Shown here one piece after another: positions 1 to 5,110 of a stretch of DNA of 5,256 bases; positions within the stretch are counted from its first letter, which is position 1; every line of letters begins with the position of its first letter. The DNA is from an uncultured Clostridia bacterium (lineage in GTDB: Bacteria > Bacillota > Clostridia > Oscillospirales > Butyricicoccaceae). The notes below the pieces were generated by a model. That model was not told the DNA's origin and made no database searches. It saw nothing but the letters and a program-made list of their open reading frames with translations. Made by a program: the position numbers and the translations under genes. The stretch is taken from positions 1 to 5,256 of the forward strand of contig CAJUSB010000172.1 of the NCBI GenBank assembly GCA_910589115.1, given 5' to 3'.

Positions 1-56
1 TCTTCGTGAAGGCGCACTATTTTCTTCCTAAATTCGGGTGTGTAATTTTGAGTCAT
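1..56 (-). CDS. IS3-type transposase, N-terminal fragment (runs off window)
   Basis: Reading leftward from an ATG at 56-54, 18 codons are open to the window edge and give MTQNYTPEFRKKIVRLHE. This matches, from memory, the start of the HTH-containing OrfA or full-length transposases of IS3/IS150-type elements common in Clostridia, where the region precedes a helix-turn-helix that recognises the element ends. AAGGAAAG and AGGGA lie just upstream on the minus strand and support this start. The catalytic DDE part would lie outside the window, so intactness cannot be judged. A promoter within the adjacent small insertion (113-250) points at this gene. The family call rests on 18 residues only. Confidence 0.7.
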   Translation of the reverse strand, partial: MTQNYTPEFRKKIVRLHE

Positions 57-105
57 ATTCCCTACTTCTTTCCTTATGTTTTCTCCCATTAGAAACCACC
101 GTTAC

Positions 106-112
106 AACCTTA
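106..112. repeat. Target-site duplication, left copy
   Basis: AACCTTA directly abuts the left terminal repeat of the 113-250 element. The same seven bases abut the right end at 251-257. The identity stops exactly at seven bases on both sides. Confidence 0.65.
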
Positions 113-250
113 CTATAAATGAGCAAATCTGAATATTGCACAAATTTATCCATGTCAAGTGTACAAACGGTGCTTTATCGGAGCGTTTATCCGCGTGTTG
201 AAAATAAAACAACCAATTTTTGTGCAAGTTGTGAATTTGCTCATTTATAG
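113..250. mobile_element. 138-bp MITE-like insertion with bipartite inverted repeats and 7-bp target duplication
   Basis: The ends are perfect 16-bp inverted repeats: CTATAAATGAGCAAAT at 113-128 and its reverse complement at 235-250. A second perfect 9-bp pair, TTGCACAAA at 136-144 and its complement at 219-227, sits at the same 23-bp offset from each end. Over the outer 32 bp the two arms agree at 26 positions. The element is flanked on both sides by the identical heptamer AACCTTA (106-112 and 251-257), as expected for a target-site duplication. The interior has no credible ORF, so this is a non-autonomous element or a pair of solo IS ends. The two-block repeat resembles IS ends with an outer cleavage block and an inner transposase-binding block. 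The family is not recognised. Confidence 0.75.
130..158 (-). promoter_or_regulatory. Promoter inside the MITE, facing the transposase fragment
   Basis: On the minus strand there is a perfect TTGACA -35 (158-153), a 17-bp spacer and a TATTCA -10 (135-130). Transcription would start near 123 and leave the element leftward, giving a leader of about 66 nt before the ATG at 56. The -35 lies in the interior and the -10 lies between the two blocks of the left inverted repeat. The prediction is from consensus match and spacing only. Confidence 0.55.
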
Positions 251-257
251 AACCTTA
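251..257. repeat. Target-site duplication, right copy
   Basis: AACCTTA follows the right terminal repeat and matches 106-112. It overlaps a minus-strand TATAAT (257-262). That box may have been the -10 of the original transposase promoter before the insertion separated it from the gene. Confidence 0.65.
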
Positions 258-438
258 TTATAGCACTATCAGTGTACATTGCCGGTTTTGGCGTTGCCTA
301 TGAGTGAGCCACTAAGGAATCAGGCCTATTGGGTCGCTGAGAGAAGCGGGCAAATTCCGCCCTCCTACACTATCCCCACGCCCCTTTTTTGCTTTACATG
401 AAAACCACTATCATTTTAAGGGCCGTTTATGCAAGTAA

Positions 439-468
439 GCGGGGCTAGGAATTACTTCCTAGTTTTGC
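439..468 (+). repeat. Hairpin, 13 bp with G-U pairs
   Basis: CTAGGAA (445-451) pairs perfectly with TTCCTAG (456-462) around the loop TTAC. The stem extends outward through four G-U wobbles (GGGG 441-444 with TTTT 463-466) and two more Watson-Crick pairs. The wobble pairs form only if the plus strand is transcribed; on the minus strand they become C-A mismatches. This hints at a plus-strand RNA structure, but no promoter or gene is linked to it. Confidence 0.4.
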
Positions 469-593
469 CTATAAAATTCCTTTTTCGGTGTCCGTATTTC
501 TCAAAAATCTTTTTCGGCTACATTTGGGTTGCCTTTATGGAGACAGTCCCTTCACGACACGAAATAAAAGGCCCAGCGCCAGCAGCCTGTTCT

Positions 594-720
594 CCCGCCC
601 GCAGGCGGTACAGGCGATGCAAAGCATCGCGGGTGTCCAGAGGGAAGGACGCGCCCCTCTGGCGCTCCCCGCGCAGGGGTGCCCGCCGCATAGGCGCATT
701 CCACTCGCAGGGACGCTCCC
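594..720. repeat. GC-rich array of small hairpins (REP-like intergenic element?)
   Basis: In 601-720, 86 of 120 bases are G or C, against about 43% in 421-480. The block is packed with short inverted repeats: 595-599/604-608, a perfect 7-bp stem with an AAA loop at 614-630 (GCGATGC/GCATCGC), an 8-bp stem at 637-644/655-662 (CCAGAGGG/CCCTCTGG), CCCC/GGGG at 667-670/676-679, and CGCC/GGCG at 684-687/693-696. It begins just past the stop codon of the LacI-type gene (stop at 727-725). It could terminate or stabilise that transcript, although no U-tract follows. The texture resembles dispersed intergenic palindromic repeats of gut clostridia. That resemblance is an impression and has not been checked by comparison. 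Confidence 0.45.
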
Positions 721-724
721 CGTT

Positions 725-1771
725 TTACAGTGCTTCCGTGTAGGAAACATTGCTGCGGGTGGCAATGACAGGACTGCAAAGGATGTCTGATTCAGGGCTT
801 GTGTTCCACAGCACAAAGTTAATCAGCGCCTGTGTCGCAAGATAGGCCTGACGGCCGGGACGTTTGTCAATCACCGCATGAAGACGGCCCTGCATCAGCA
901 GTTCGCGGCTCTGTGGGAACAAATCCGAACCGATCAGCTTGACCTGTCCGTCCAGTCCGGCATTCAAAACAGCATCACACATTGTGACCGTATTCCGTGC
1001 GCTCGTAGAGAAAATCGCTGAAATTCCCTTGTCGTTCAAAAGGCGGTCGCACAGCATCTTTTTCATCTGTTCATCCTGTATGCGCCCGCTGAGCTTAATT
1101 AGCTCGCAAACTGCACCATCCTGCATCAATACGCGTTCAAATCCCTGCATATCCGCATATTGATCAGAAATCGAGAAATCACCTGTCAGCAGAATTTTTG
1201 TCGGACTGCCCGGCTGCGTCGTCAGCAATAAAAGGTCGGCCGCAATCCTTCCTGCCATTTCACTGATGCCGCGGCAGCAGCAGAGCCGGTCAGCCGGATT
1301 TCCTTCCGTGCCAACAAAGAAAACCGGTACACGATGTTCACGCCAGCGGCTGTATGAAGAACGCGCCTGTTGATCTGGTTCCCCCATTGTTAGGACACCG
1401 TCAAGGTTTTTACCGTGCTTGTCCCATACCTCCTCTAATACGGCCGTTAGCCCGGAGAGGGAGCGCGGATAGGTATATCGATGGCATAGAATCTCAAAAC
1501 CCGTATTTTCAGATAGCGCCTGATCCACGCCGCTCCATAACCGTTTGGAATAATAGGTCGGTTCGGGGAGCGCAACCGCAATCGTCATGCTTTGCTTATG
1601 CAGCATTTTTGCCATAACGTTTCCGCGATAGCCCATTGCTTCGGCGGTTTTTTTGATTTCCTGGCGTTTTTCTTCGCTGACCCCGGCCATACCGTTCAGC
1701 GCACGCTGAACGGTGGAGGATGTGACCCCCACGGCCCGTGCAATATCATTTAAGGTCGTTCGTTTGGACAT
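725..1771 (-). CDS. LacI-family transcriptional regulator, probable repressor of the divergent uronate operon
   Basis: The protein has 348 residues, the usual length for the family. An N-terminal LacI helix-turn-helix occupies about residues 5-50, with recognition-helix residues TSSTVQRALNG (17-27), then GVSEEKRQ, and a hinge around 48-58 that ends in Met56-Leu57. The rest (about 62-340) is a type-1 periplasmic-binding-protein effector domain that would bind a sugar-type ligand. The start is set at the ATG at 1771: the frame stays open 42 codons further upstream, but that part overlaps the gene's own promoter. The Shine-Dalgarno site is weak (GGGG about 11 nt upstream). Position 50 is Gly where Pro is usual in the hinge, and residues 164-166 are three consecutive Cys, which is unusual. 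The divergent position and the paired palindromes nearby imply control of the 2284-4127 operon by an intermediate of that pathway. The ligand is an inference. Confidence 0.9.
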   Translation of the reverse strand: MSKRTTLNDIARAVGVTSSTVQRALNGMAGVSEEKRQEIKKTAEAMGYRGNVMAKMLHKQSMTIAVALPEPTYYSKRLWSGVDQALSENTGFEILCHRYTYPRSLSGLTAVLEEVWDKHGKNLDGVLTMGEPDQQARSSYSRWREHRVPVFFVGTEGNPADRLCCCRGISEMAGRIAADLLLLTTQPGSPTKILLTGDFSISDQYADMQGFERVLMQDGAVCELIKLSGRIQDEQMKKMLCDRLLNDKGISAIFSTSARNTVTMCDAVLNAGLDGQVKLIGSDLFPQSRELLMQGRLHAVIDKRPGRQAYLATQALINFVLWNTSPESDILCSPVIATRSNVSYTEAL

Positions 1772-1811
1772 AGTTAGGTTTACCCCGGATTGATAAAAAA
1801 TTGATATATCT

Positions 1812-1840
1812 ATTGTAAAACAAAAAATGCTGGCCGTCAA
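1812..1840 (-). promoter_or_regulatory. Promoter of the LacI-family gene
   Basis: On the minus strand there is a TTGACG -35 (1840-1835), a 17-bp spacer and a TACAAT -10 (1817-1812). Transcription should start near 1805, giving a leader of about 34 nt before the ATG at 1771. Neither palindromic operator overlaps this promoter (the nearest is about 86 bp upstream of the -35), so strong autorepression by simple occlusion is not evident. Confidence 0.7.
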
Positions 1841-1925
1841 ATACTTCTGCCGTTCAGTGCCGCTTGATGAACAGAGAAAAAGAAAGCGCCAGAACACAAT
1901 AAATTGAGCGAAGCGACGGTTTTAA

Positions 1926-1939
1926 CGCAATCGATTGAC
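1926..1939. promoter_or_regulatory. Upstream LacI-type operator (O1)
   Basis: CGCAATCGATTGAC contains the perfect 10-bp palindrome CAATCGATTG (1928-1937) with a central CG, typical of LacI-family operators. Twelve of its 14 bases match the downstream site at 2107-2120. It lies about 100 bp upstream of the expected start of the operon transcript. Confidence 0.7.
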
Positions 1940-1953
1940 TAAAATGCACGAAG

Positions 1954-1968
1954 ATTTCGATGCGAAAT
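1954..1968. promoter_or_regulatory. Second, different palindrome upstream of the operon promoter
   Basis: ATTTCG-ATG-CGAAAT is a perfect 6-bp dyad with a 3-bp centre, centred about 74 bp upstream of the expected transcription start. It differs from the LacI-type sites and sits where an activator could bind. A near-tandem AAATCAT pair (1984-1990, 1992-1998) lies between it and the -35. No regulator can be assigned. Confidence 0.35.
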
Positions 1969-1999
1969 TGTGCGTATATCTGAAAATCATGAAATCATA

Positions 2000-2028
2000 T
2001 TGACAAAAAGGGCAAAAAAATGTAATAT
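2000..2028 (+). promoter_or_regulatory. Promoter of the uronate operon
   Basis: A perfect TTGACA (2000-2005), a 17-bp A-rich spacer and TAATAT (2023-2028) make a near-consensus sigma-A promoter. The start should be near 2035, giving a leader of about 249 nt before the first gene. Such a strong core promoter suggests the operon is controlled mainly by repression. Confidence 0.75.
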
Positions 2029-2106
2029 ATAGGCAAGGATTAAGAAAACAGCTCACGAAAACTTCTGGATTTATTCAATGAGTGAGTAAGTCTTTTCATG
2101 AGATAG

Positions 2107-2120
2107 CGCAATCGATTGCG
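2107..2120. promoter_or_regulatory. Downstream LacI-type operator (O2), perfect 14-bp palindrome
   Basis: CGCAATCGATTGCG is fully self-complementary. Its centre is 181 bp from that of O1 (about 17 helical turns) and about +79 from the expected start. A repressor bound here could block elongation or form a loop with O1 around the promoter. Sharing the core with O1 is the main evidence that both are sites for the adjacent LacI-type protein. Confidence 0.75.
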
Positions 2121-2124
2121 TTCA

Positions 2125-2175
2125 CGCCTGGCGAAACCACACACTTTTCGTCAGATGTGAAACCGCCGTCAGGCG
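2125..2175 (+). promoter_or_regulatory. Leader hairpin with an alternative partner
   Basis: CGCCTGGCG (2125-2133) pairs with CGTCAGGCG (2167-2175) as a 9-bp stem with one G-U pair. The hexamer CGTCAG occurs twice (2149-2154 and 2167-2172), so CTGGCG (2128-2133) can pair with either copy and two mutually exclusive folds are possible. I recognise no known riboswitch class. The structure follows directly after O2. Confidence 0.35.
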
Positions 2176-2227
2176 AATGATCGGAACGTGAGATGCTCGT
2201 GAAAGCAAAACTGTCAGAGTAAGAAAA

Positions 2228-2273
2228 GCCGGGAAAGAGGCTGGGCCTCCCCCTGGCAAATGACAAACGGAGG
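2228..2273 (+). promoter_or_regulatory. Hairpin next to the Shine-Dalgarno site of the first operon gene
   Basis: GCCGGG (2228-2233) pairs with CCTGGC (2252-2257) including one G-U, and inside it GAGGC (2237-2241) pairs with GCCTC (2245-2249) around the loop TGG. It ends 11 nt before the GGAGG Shine-Dalgarno site (2269-2273), which is 10 nt from the ATG at 2284. The Shine-Dalgarno site itself is left free. A role in translation or mRNA stability is possible but not shown. Confidence 0.4.
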
Positions 2274-2283
2274 ATGATATTTT

Positions 2284-3078
2284 ATGAAAAACTTTCGGCT
2301 GGACGGTAAGGTCGCATGGGTGACAGGCGCATCCTATGGAATCGGTTTTGCGCTTGCCTGCGCATTCGCAGATGCTGGCGCGGATATCGTGTTCAATGAT
2401 ATCAATCAGGAACTCGTTGACAAGGGGCTTGCAGCATATGCTGAAAGAGGCATCCATGCGCATGGTTATGTCTGCGATGTAACGGATGAGGCTGCGGTCA
2501 ATCAGCTCGTCGAAACGGTTAACGCAGAGGTTGGGCATATCAACATCCTGGTCAATAACGCAGGGATCATCAAGCGCATTCCAATGTGTGAAATGAGTGC
2601 GGCAGAGTTCCGGCAGGTAATTGATGTGGACTTGAATGCACCGTTTATCGTATCAAAGGCTGTGATTCCGGATATGATCCGGCAGGGTGGCGGCAAGATT
2701 ATCAATATCTGCTCCATGATGAGCGAGCTGGGCCGCGAAACAGTATCTGCTTATGCGGCAGCAAAGGGCGGCCTGAAAATGCTGACCAAAAACATTGCTT
2801 CTGAATTTGGTGAGTTTAATATCCAGTGTAACGGTATTGGCCCCGGCTATATTGCAACCCCGCAGACCGCGCCCCTGCGTGAACGCCAGCCTGACGGCAG
2901 CCGTCATCCCTTTGACCAGTTTATTATTGCAAAAACGCCTGCGGCCCGTTGGGGAGAGGCAGAAGACCTGGCCGGTCCGGCCGTATTCCTTGCATCGCCC
3001 GCATCTGACTTTGTCAATGGGCATATCCTCTATGTAGATGGCGGCATCCTTGCCTATATTGGCAAACAGCCGCAGTAA
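2284..3078 (+). CDS. kduD: SDR dehydrogenase, KduD / gluconate 5-dehydrogenase type
   Basis: This is a cytosolic 264-residue classical short-chain dehydrogenase. It carries the cofactor motif TGASYGIG (14-21), Asp39 at the end of beta-2 (which favours NAD over NADP), NNAG (91-94), Asn118, Ser144, the catalytic pair Tyr157/Lys161 (YAAAK) and PGYI (187-190). The GIIKRIP segment after NNAG and the C-terminal VDGGILAYIG are typical of the KduD/IdnO/DhuD group. KduD or DhuD interconverts 2,5-diketo-3-deoxygluconate and 2-keto-3-deoxygluconate (KDG); IdnO reduces 5-ketogluconate. Sequence alone separates them poorly, but the KdgF and DhuI neighbours favour the KduD/DhuD role. It is the first gene of the operon, with a strong Shine-Dalgarno site (GGAGG), and its stop is 14 nt from the next start. 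Confidence 0.85.
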   Translation: MKNFRLDGKVAWVTGASYGIGFALACAFADAGADIVFNDINQELVDKGLAAYAERGIHAHGYVCDVTDEAAVNQLVETVNAEVGHINILVNNAGIIKRIPMCEMSAAEFRQVIDVDLNAPFIVSKAVIPDMIRQGGGKIINICSMMSELGRETVSAYAAAKGGLKMLTKNIASEFGEFNIQCNGIGPGYIATPQTAPLRERQPDGSRHPFDQFIIAKTPAARWGEAEDLAGPAVFLASPASDFVNGHILYVDGGILAYIGKQPQ

Positions 3079-3092
3079 GGTGGGAACAAATT

Positions 3093-3437
3093 ATGATAAA
3101 ACAACATCAGGGCCTGCCATGGGTGCCCTATCGCGAAATTGAAGCAGAACAGGCTGCGCCGGGGGTTCAGCGCAGGATATTAGCATATGGCAAAGACGCA
3201 ATGTGCGTAGAGAATACATTTGAAACCGGCAGCATCGGAGCAATGCACAGCCATCCACATACACAGGTAACTTATATTATTTCGGGCAAATTCCGTTTTA
3301 CCATCGGCGAGGAAACCCGTGAGGTTGGCCCTGGCGATACGCTTTTGAAGGAAAACGGCGTTGTACATGGCTGTACCTGCCTTGAGCATGGTGTAATGCT
3401 GGATTTCTTCTCTCCAATGCGGGAGGATTTTGTGTAA
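3093..3437 (+). CDS. kdgF: KdgF-type cupin, unsaturated uronate ring-opening protein
   Basis: This is a 114-residue single-domain cupin, the usual KdgF length. The metal-site residues are visible as His52, His54 and Gln58 in MHSHPHTQ (51-58) and His92 in VVHGC. The C-terminus DFFSPMRED holds Asp104, Phe106 and Arg110 in the same spacing (D-x-F-x3-R) as the residues reported as catalytic in KdgF. KdgF speeds conversion of 4,5-unsaturated uronates to the linear 5-keto-4-deoxyuronate, a step once thought to be spontaneous. The Shine-Dalgarno site is AAGGTGG (3077-3083), overlapping the stop region of the upstream gene, which suggests coupled translation. No signal peptide is visible, so it should be cytosolic. 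Generic databases may call it simply a cupin-domain protein. Confidence 0.85.
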   Translation: MIKQHQGLPWVPYREIEAEQAAPGVQRRILAYGKDAMCVENTFETGSIGAMHSHPHTQVTYIISGKFRFTIGEETREVGPGDTLLKENGVVHGCTCLEHGVMLDFFSPMREDFV

Positions 3438-3491
3438 GCACTTCTCTGCCTTGCTTTGCACGGGTAGAATTGGGAACGAAAGGAATAACAA

Positions 3492-4127
3492 ATGAAAATT
3501 GCATTGATTAACGAAAACAGCCAGGCGGCCAAAAATGAATTGATTGAAAAAGCGCTGAAAAAAGTCGTGGAACCGATGGGGCATACAGTTGACAACTATG
3601 GTATGTATGCTGCGGATGATGCGGCACAGCTTACTTATGTACAGGTTGGTATTCTTGGCGCGATATTGCTGAACAGCGGTGCGGCAGATTACGTGATTAC
3701 AGGCTGTGGCACGGGTGAGGGCGCAATGCTTGCAATGAACAGCTTTCCGAATGTACTGTGCGGCCATGTGGAGGACCCGGTTGATGCGTATACTTTTGCA
3801 CATGTAAATGACGGGAATGCCGTTGCGCTGCCGTTTGCAAAAGGCTTTGGCTGGGGCGGAGAGCTTAACCTGGAATATATTTTTGAGAAACTGTTTGGGT
3901 TTGGTCATGGCAAAGGATATCCGCCCGAGCGGGTGGAGCCGGAACAGCGTAATAAGAAAATTCTTGACGCAGTGCGCGCGAAAACGCTTCGTCCGCTCGT
4001 TGAATGCCTGGACGCTATTGATTCTGAGCTTGTAAAGGGTGCGGTTTCCGGCGAACGGTTCCAGACCTTGTTTTTTGAGAACTGCAAAGACGAGAAGATC
4101 GCTGCTTATATCCGAACATTGGTTTAA
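3492..4127 (+). CDS. dhuI: RpiB/LacAB-fold isomerase of the DhuI type (5-keto-4-deoxyuronate isomerase)
   Basis: The product has 211 residues, longer than RpiB (about 150) and LacB (about 170) but matching streptococcal DhuI (about 213). The start MKIALINENSQAAKN and the C-terminal FFENCKDEKIAAY closely match DhuI as I remember it. The family signature GCGTGEGAMLAMN (71-83) holds Cys72, equivalent to the RpiB active-site Cys, followed by HVNDGNAVAL (104-113) and AKGFGWGGEL. DhuI converts 4-deoxy-L-threo-5-hexosulose uronate to 2,5-diketo-3-deoxygluconate, the substrate of DhuD/KduD, and replaces KduI. Its Shine-Dalgarno site is AAAGGA (3479-3484), 7 nt from the ATG. It is the last gene of the operon, 54 nt after kdgF. 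Automated annotation will probably call it an RpiB/LacA/LacB sugar-phosphate isomerase, but its substrate is probably not phosphorylated. Confidence 0.85.
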   Translation: MKIALINENSQAAKNELIEKALKKVVEPMGHTVDNYGMYAADDAAQLTYVQVGILGAILLNSGAADYVITGCGTGEGAMLAMNSFPNVLCGHVEDPVDAYTFAHVNDGNAVALPFAKGFGWGGELNLEYIFEKLFGFGHGKGYPPERVEPEQRNKKILDAVRAKTLRPLVECLDAIDSELVKGAVSGERFQTLFFENCKDEKIAAYIRTLV

Positions 4128-4177
4128 TATTTTAAGGCTGTGGAATACGGTTCCGCAATCACGGCTTGCATAACTGA

Positions 4178-4222
4178 GGGGTGTCTCAAAATAATTTGAG
4201 ACACCCCCTTTTGGGCGTTTTT
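4178..4222 (+). terminator. Strong intrinsic terminator of the uronate operon
   Basis: A perfect 13-bp stem, GGGGTGTCTCAAA (4178-4190) with TTTGAGACACCCC (4195-4207), closes on the loop ATAA. It is followed by TTTT at 4209-4212 and TTTTT at 4218-4222. It lies 50 nt after the dhuI stop. On the minus strand no U-tract follows the stem, so it acts mainly in the plus direction. Confidence 0.9.
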
Positions 4223-4226
4223 CGCT

Positions 4227-4262
4227 AAAAAAATGATTCTGCCAAGAGTGGATAAATGGCAG
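4227..4262 (-). terminator. Weak terminator of the PHP-domain gene
   Basis: On the minus strand CTGCCA (4262-4257) pairs with TGGCAG (4244-4239) across a 12-nt loop. After 5 nt a run of seven T follows (4233-4227). It begins 10 nt after the stop codon of the 4273-5046 gene, where a terminator is expected. The stem is only 6 bp. Confidence 0.5.
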
Positions 4263-4272
4263 CCGAATAGGG

Positions 4273-5046
4273 TCAAATCTGGGTAAATACGGGCTGCATT
4301 GCGCGGAATGTGGCCAAATACGGGATACCGGCTGCACGGACAAGCTGAATCGCTTCATCCAGCCGGTTTCCGACCCGTTCCGGTGTGTGCGCATCCGAAC
4401 CGATTGTTACGAACTGTCCGCCGCGCTGCCGATATCGGCGGAGGATATCAAGTCCCCAGGACGGGGCATCTTTCCAGGAAGCGGTGTTGACTTCAAGCCC
4501 TTTTCCGTTTGCGACCAGGAAGTCGAAAATCCGGTCAAAAATGTCCGGCGCGATCTCAAGAGAAAAGGAGCGGTCCTCATAAACTGCGCATTTTGCGATA
4601 TAGTCATAGTGTCCGAGCACAGAAAAAGGGAAGCCGCTTCGGATTGCACTGTCAATACACTCCAGATACTTCTTGTAAACAATCTCTTTCGGCTGCTGAA
4701 AAATTTCTTTTTGCTCATAGGGGTCTACGCCGTCCATTAAATGGACAGAGCCAATAACGAAATCAAGCGGAAGCCCATCCAAATACGCCGTGGAGGCTTG
4801 CGCGCACGCTTCATCGGCCAGGCTGACCTCTGCGCCAAAACGCACGGAAGCCCCGGTTTCTGCCAATGTGCGTACCGCATTGGCAAGCCCACGCAAATCA
4901 GCAGGCGGGAAACCGCTGCCATCCAGATCAACGTGATCGGTAAAGCAGATTTCGCGCAGGCCGCGCTGCTTTGCAGCGGCGTACATTGCTGCGGGAGCAC
5001 TTTGTGCGTCAAAGGAAAATACGGTATGCATATGATAATCAAACAT
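4273..5046 (-). CDS. PHP-domain phosphatase, histidinol-phosphatase (HisJ/HisK) family
   Basis: This is a 257-residue protein with the complete PHP metal-site set: DYHMHT (His5, His7), FTDHVD (Asp37, His38), GAEVS (Glu73), GSVH (His102), GHYDYI (His146, Asp148), EVN (185-187) and GSDAH (Asp218, His220). These residues bind a trinuclear metal centre that hydrolyses phosphomonoesters; in HisJ/HisK the substrate is L-histidinol phosphate, the penultimate step of histidine synthesis. The ATG at 5046 is chosen over an in-frame GTG at 5055 because AAAGG lies 10 nt before the ATG but only 1 nt before the GTG. No other his gene is nearby, so the substrate could be a different phosphate ester. The gene is convergent with the uronate operon and separated from it by two terminators, so no functional link is implied. 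Confidence 0.85.
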   Translation of the reverse strand: MFDYHMHTVFSFDAQSAPAAMYAAAKQRGLREICFTDHVDLDGSGFPPADLRGLANAVRTLAETGASVRFGAEVSLADEACAQASTAYLDGLPLDFVIGSVHLMDGVDPYEQKEIFQQPKEIVYKKYLECIDSAIRSGFPFSVLGHYDYIAKCAVYEDRSFSLEIAPDIFDRIFDFLVANGKGLEVNTASWKDAPSWGLDILRRYRQRGGQFVTIGSDAHTPERVGNRLDEAIQLVRAAGIPYLATFRAMQPVFTQI

Positions 5047-5104
5047 CAAAAACACGCCTTTCTAGGAACCTGTTTCGCAGCTTTCCGCACATAATCCGGC
5101 AGCT

Positions 5105-5110
5105 ATTATA
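5105..5110 (-). promoter_or_regulatory. Possible -10 box of the PHP-domain gene
   Basis: A perfect TATAAT on the minus strand (5110-5105) would start transcription near 5098, about 52 nt before the ATG at 5046. The bases 16-18 bp upstream (GTCAGT or TGTCAG) are a poor -35, and no extended -10 TG is present. If real, the promoter is weak or needs an activator. Confidence 0.3.

Larger units (their letters stand above)
251..593. other. Intergenic stretch without a recognisable gene
   Basis: The reading frames here are short, lack a convincing Shine-Dalgarno site and resemble nothing I recognise. The stretch contains the right copy of the target duplication, a minus-strand TATAAT at 257-262 with no good -35, and one clear hairpin (439-468). 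The short motif CTTTTTCGG occurs at about 480 and again at about 509. Confidence 0.5.

Noticed and set aside
429..816. Overlapping open frames on both strands across the GC-rich block
   Set aside because: They follow from high GC and few stop codons. The translations are Arg/Pro/Ala-rich, match no family I know and lack good ribosome sites.
1772..1897. N-terminal extension of the LacI-family protein by 42 codons
   Set aside because: This stretch contains the gene's promoter (1812-1840), and LacI proteins normally begin within a few residues of the helix-turn-helix, as MSKRTTLNDIA does.
2078..2089. Leader peptide ATG-AGT-GAG-TAA in the operon leader
   Set aside because: Three codons with no Shine-Dalgarno site and no amino-acid bias relevant to the pathway; likely chance.
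2035..2283. Known riboswitch in the long leader
   Set aside because: I looked for familiar conserved cores and found none. Only simple hairpins can be supported, and the LacI-type operator already offers a control mechanism.
3180..4394. Long open frame (404 codons) on the minus strand opposite kdgF, dhuI and the terminator
   Set aside because: It runs antisense through two well-supported genes and a strong terminator hairpin. Its translation is rich in Cys, His and Arg without any domain, and no Shine-Dalgarno site supports it.
5047..5055. GTG start for the PHP-domain gene
   Set aside because: The AAAGG ribosome site is only 1 nt from the GTG but 10 nt from the ATG at 5046, and PHP proteins of this family start close to the DYHMHT motif.
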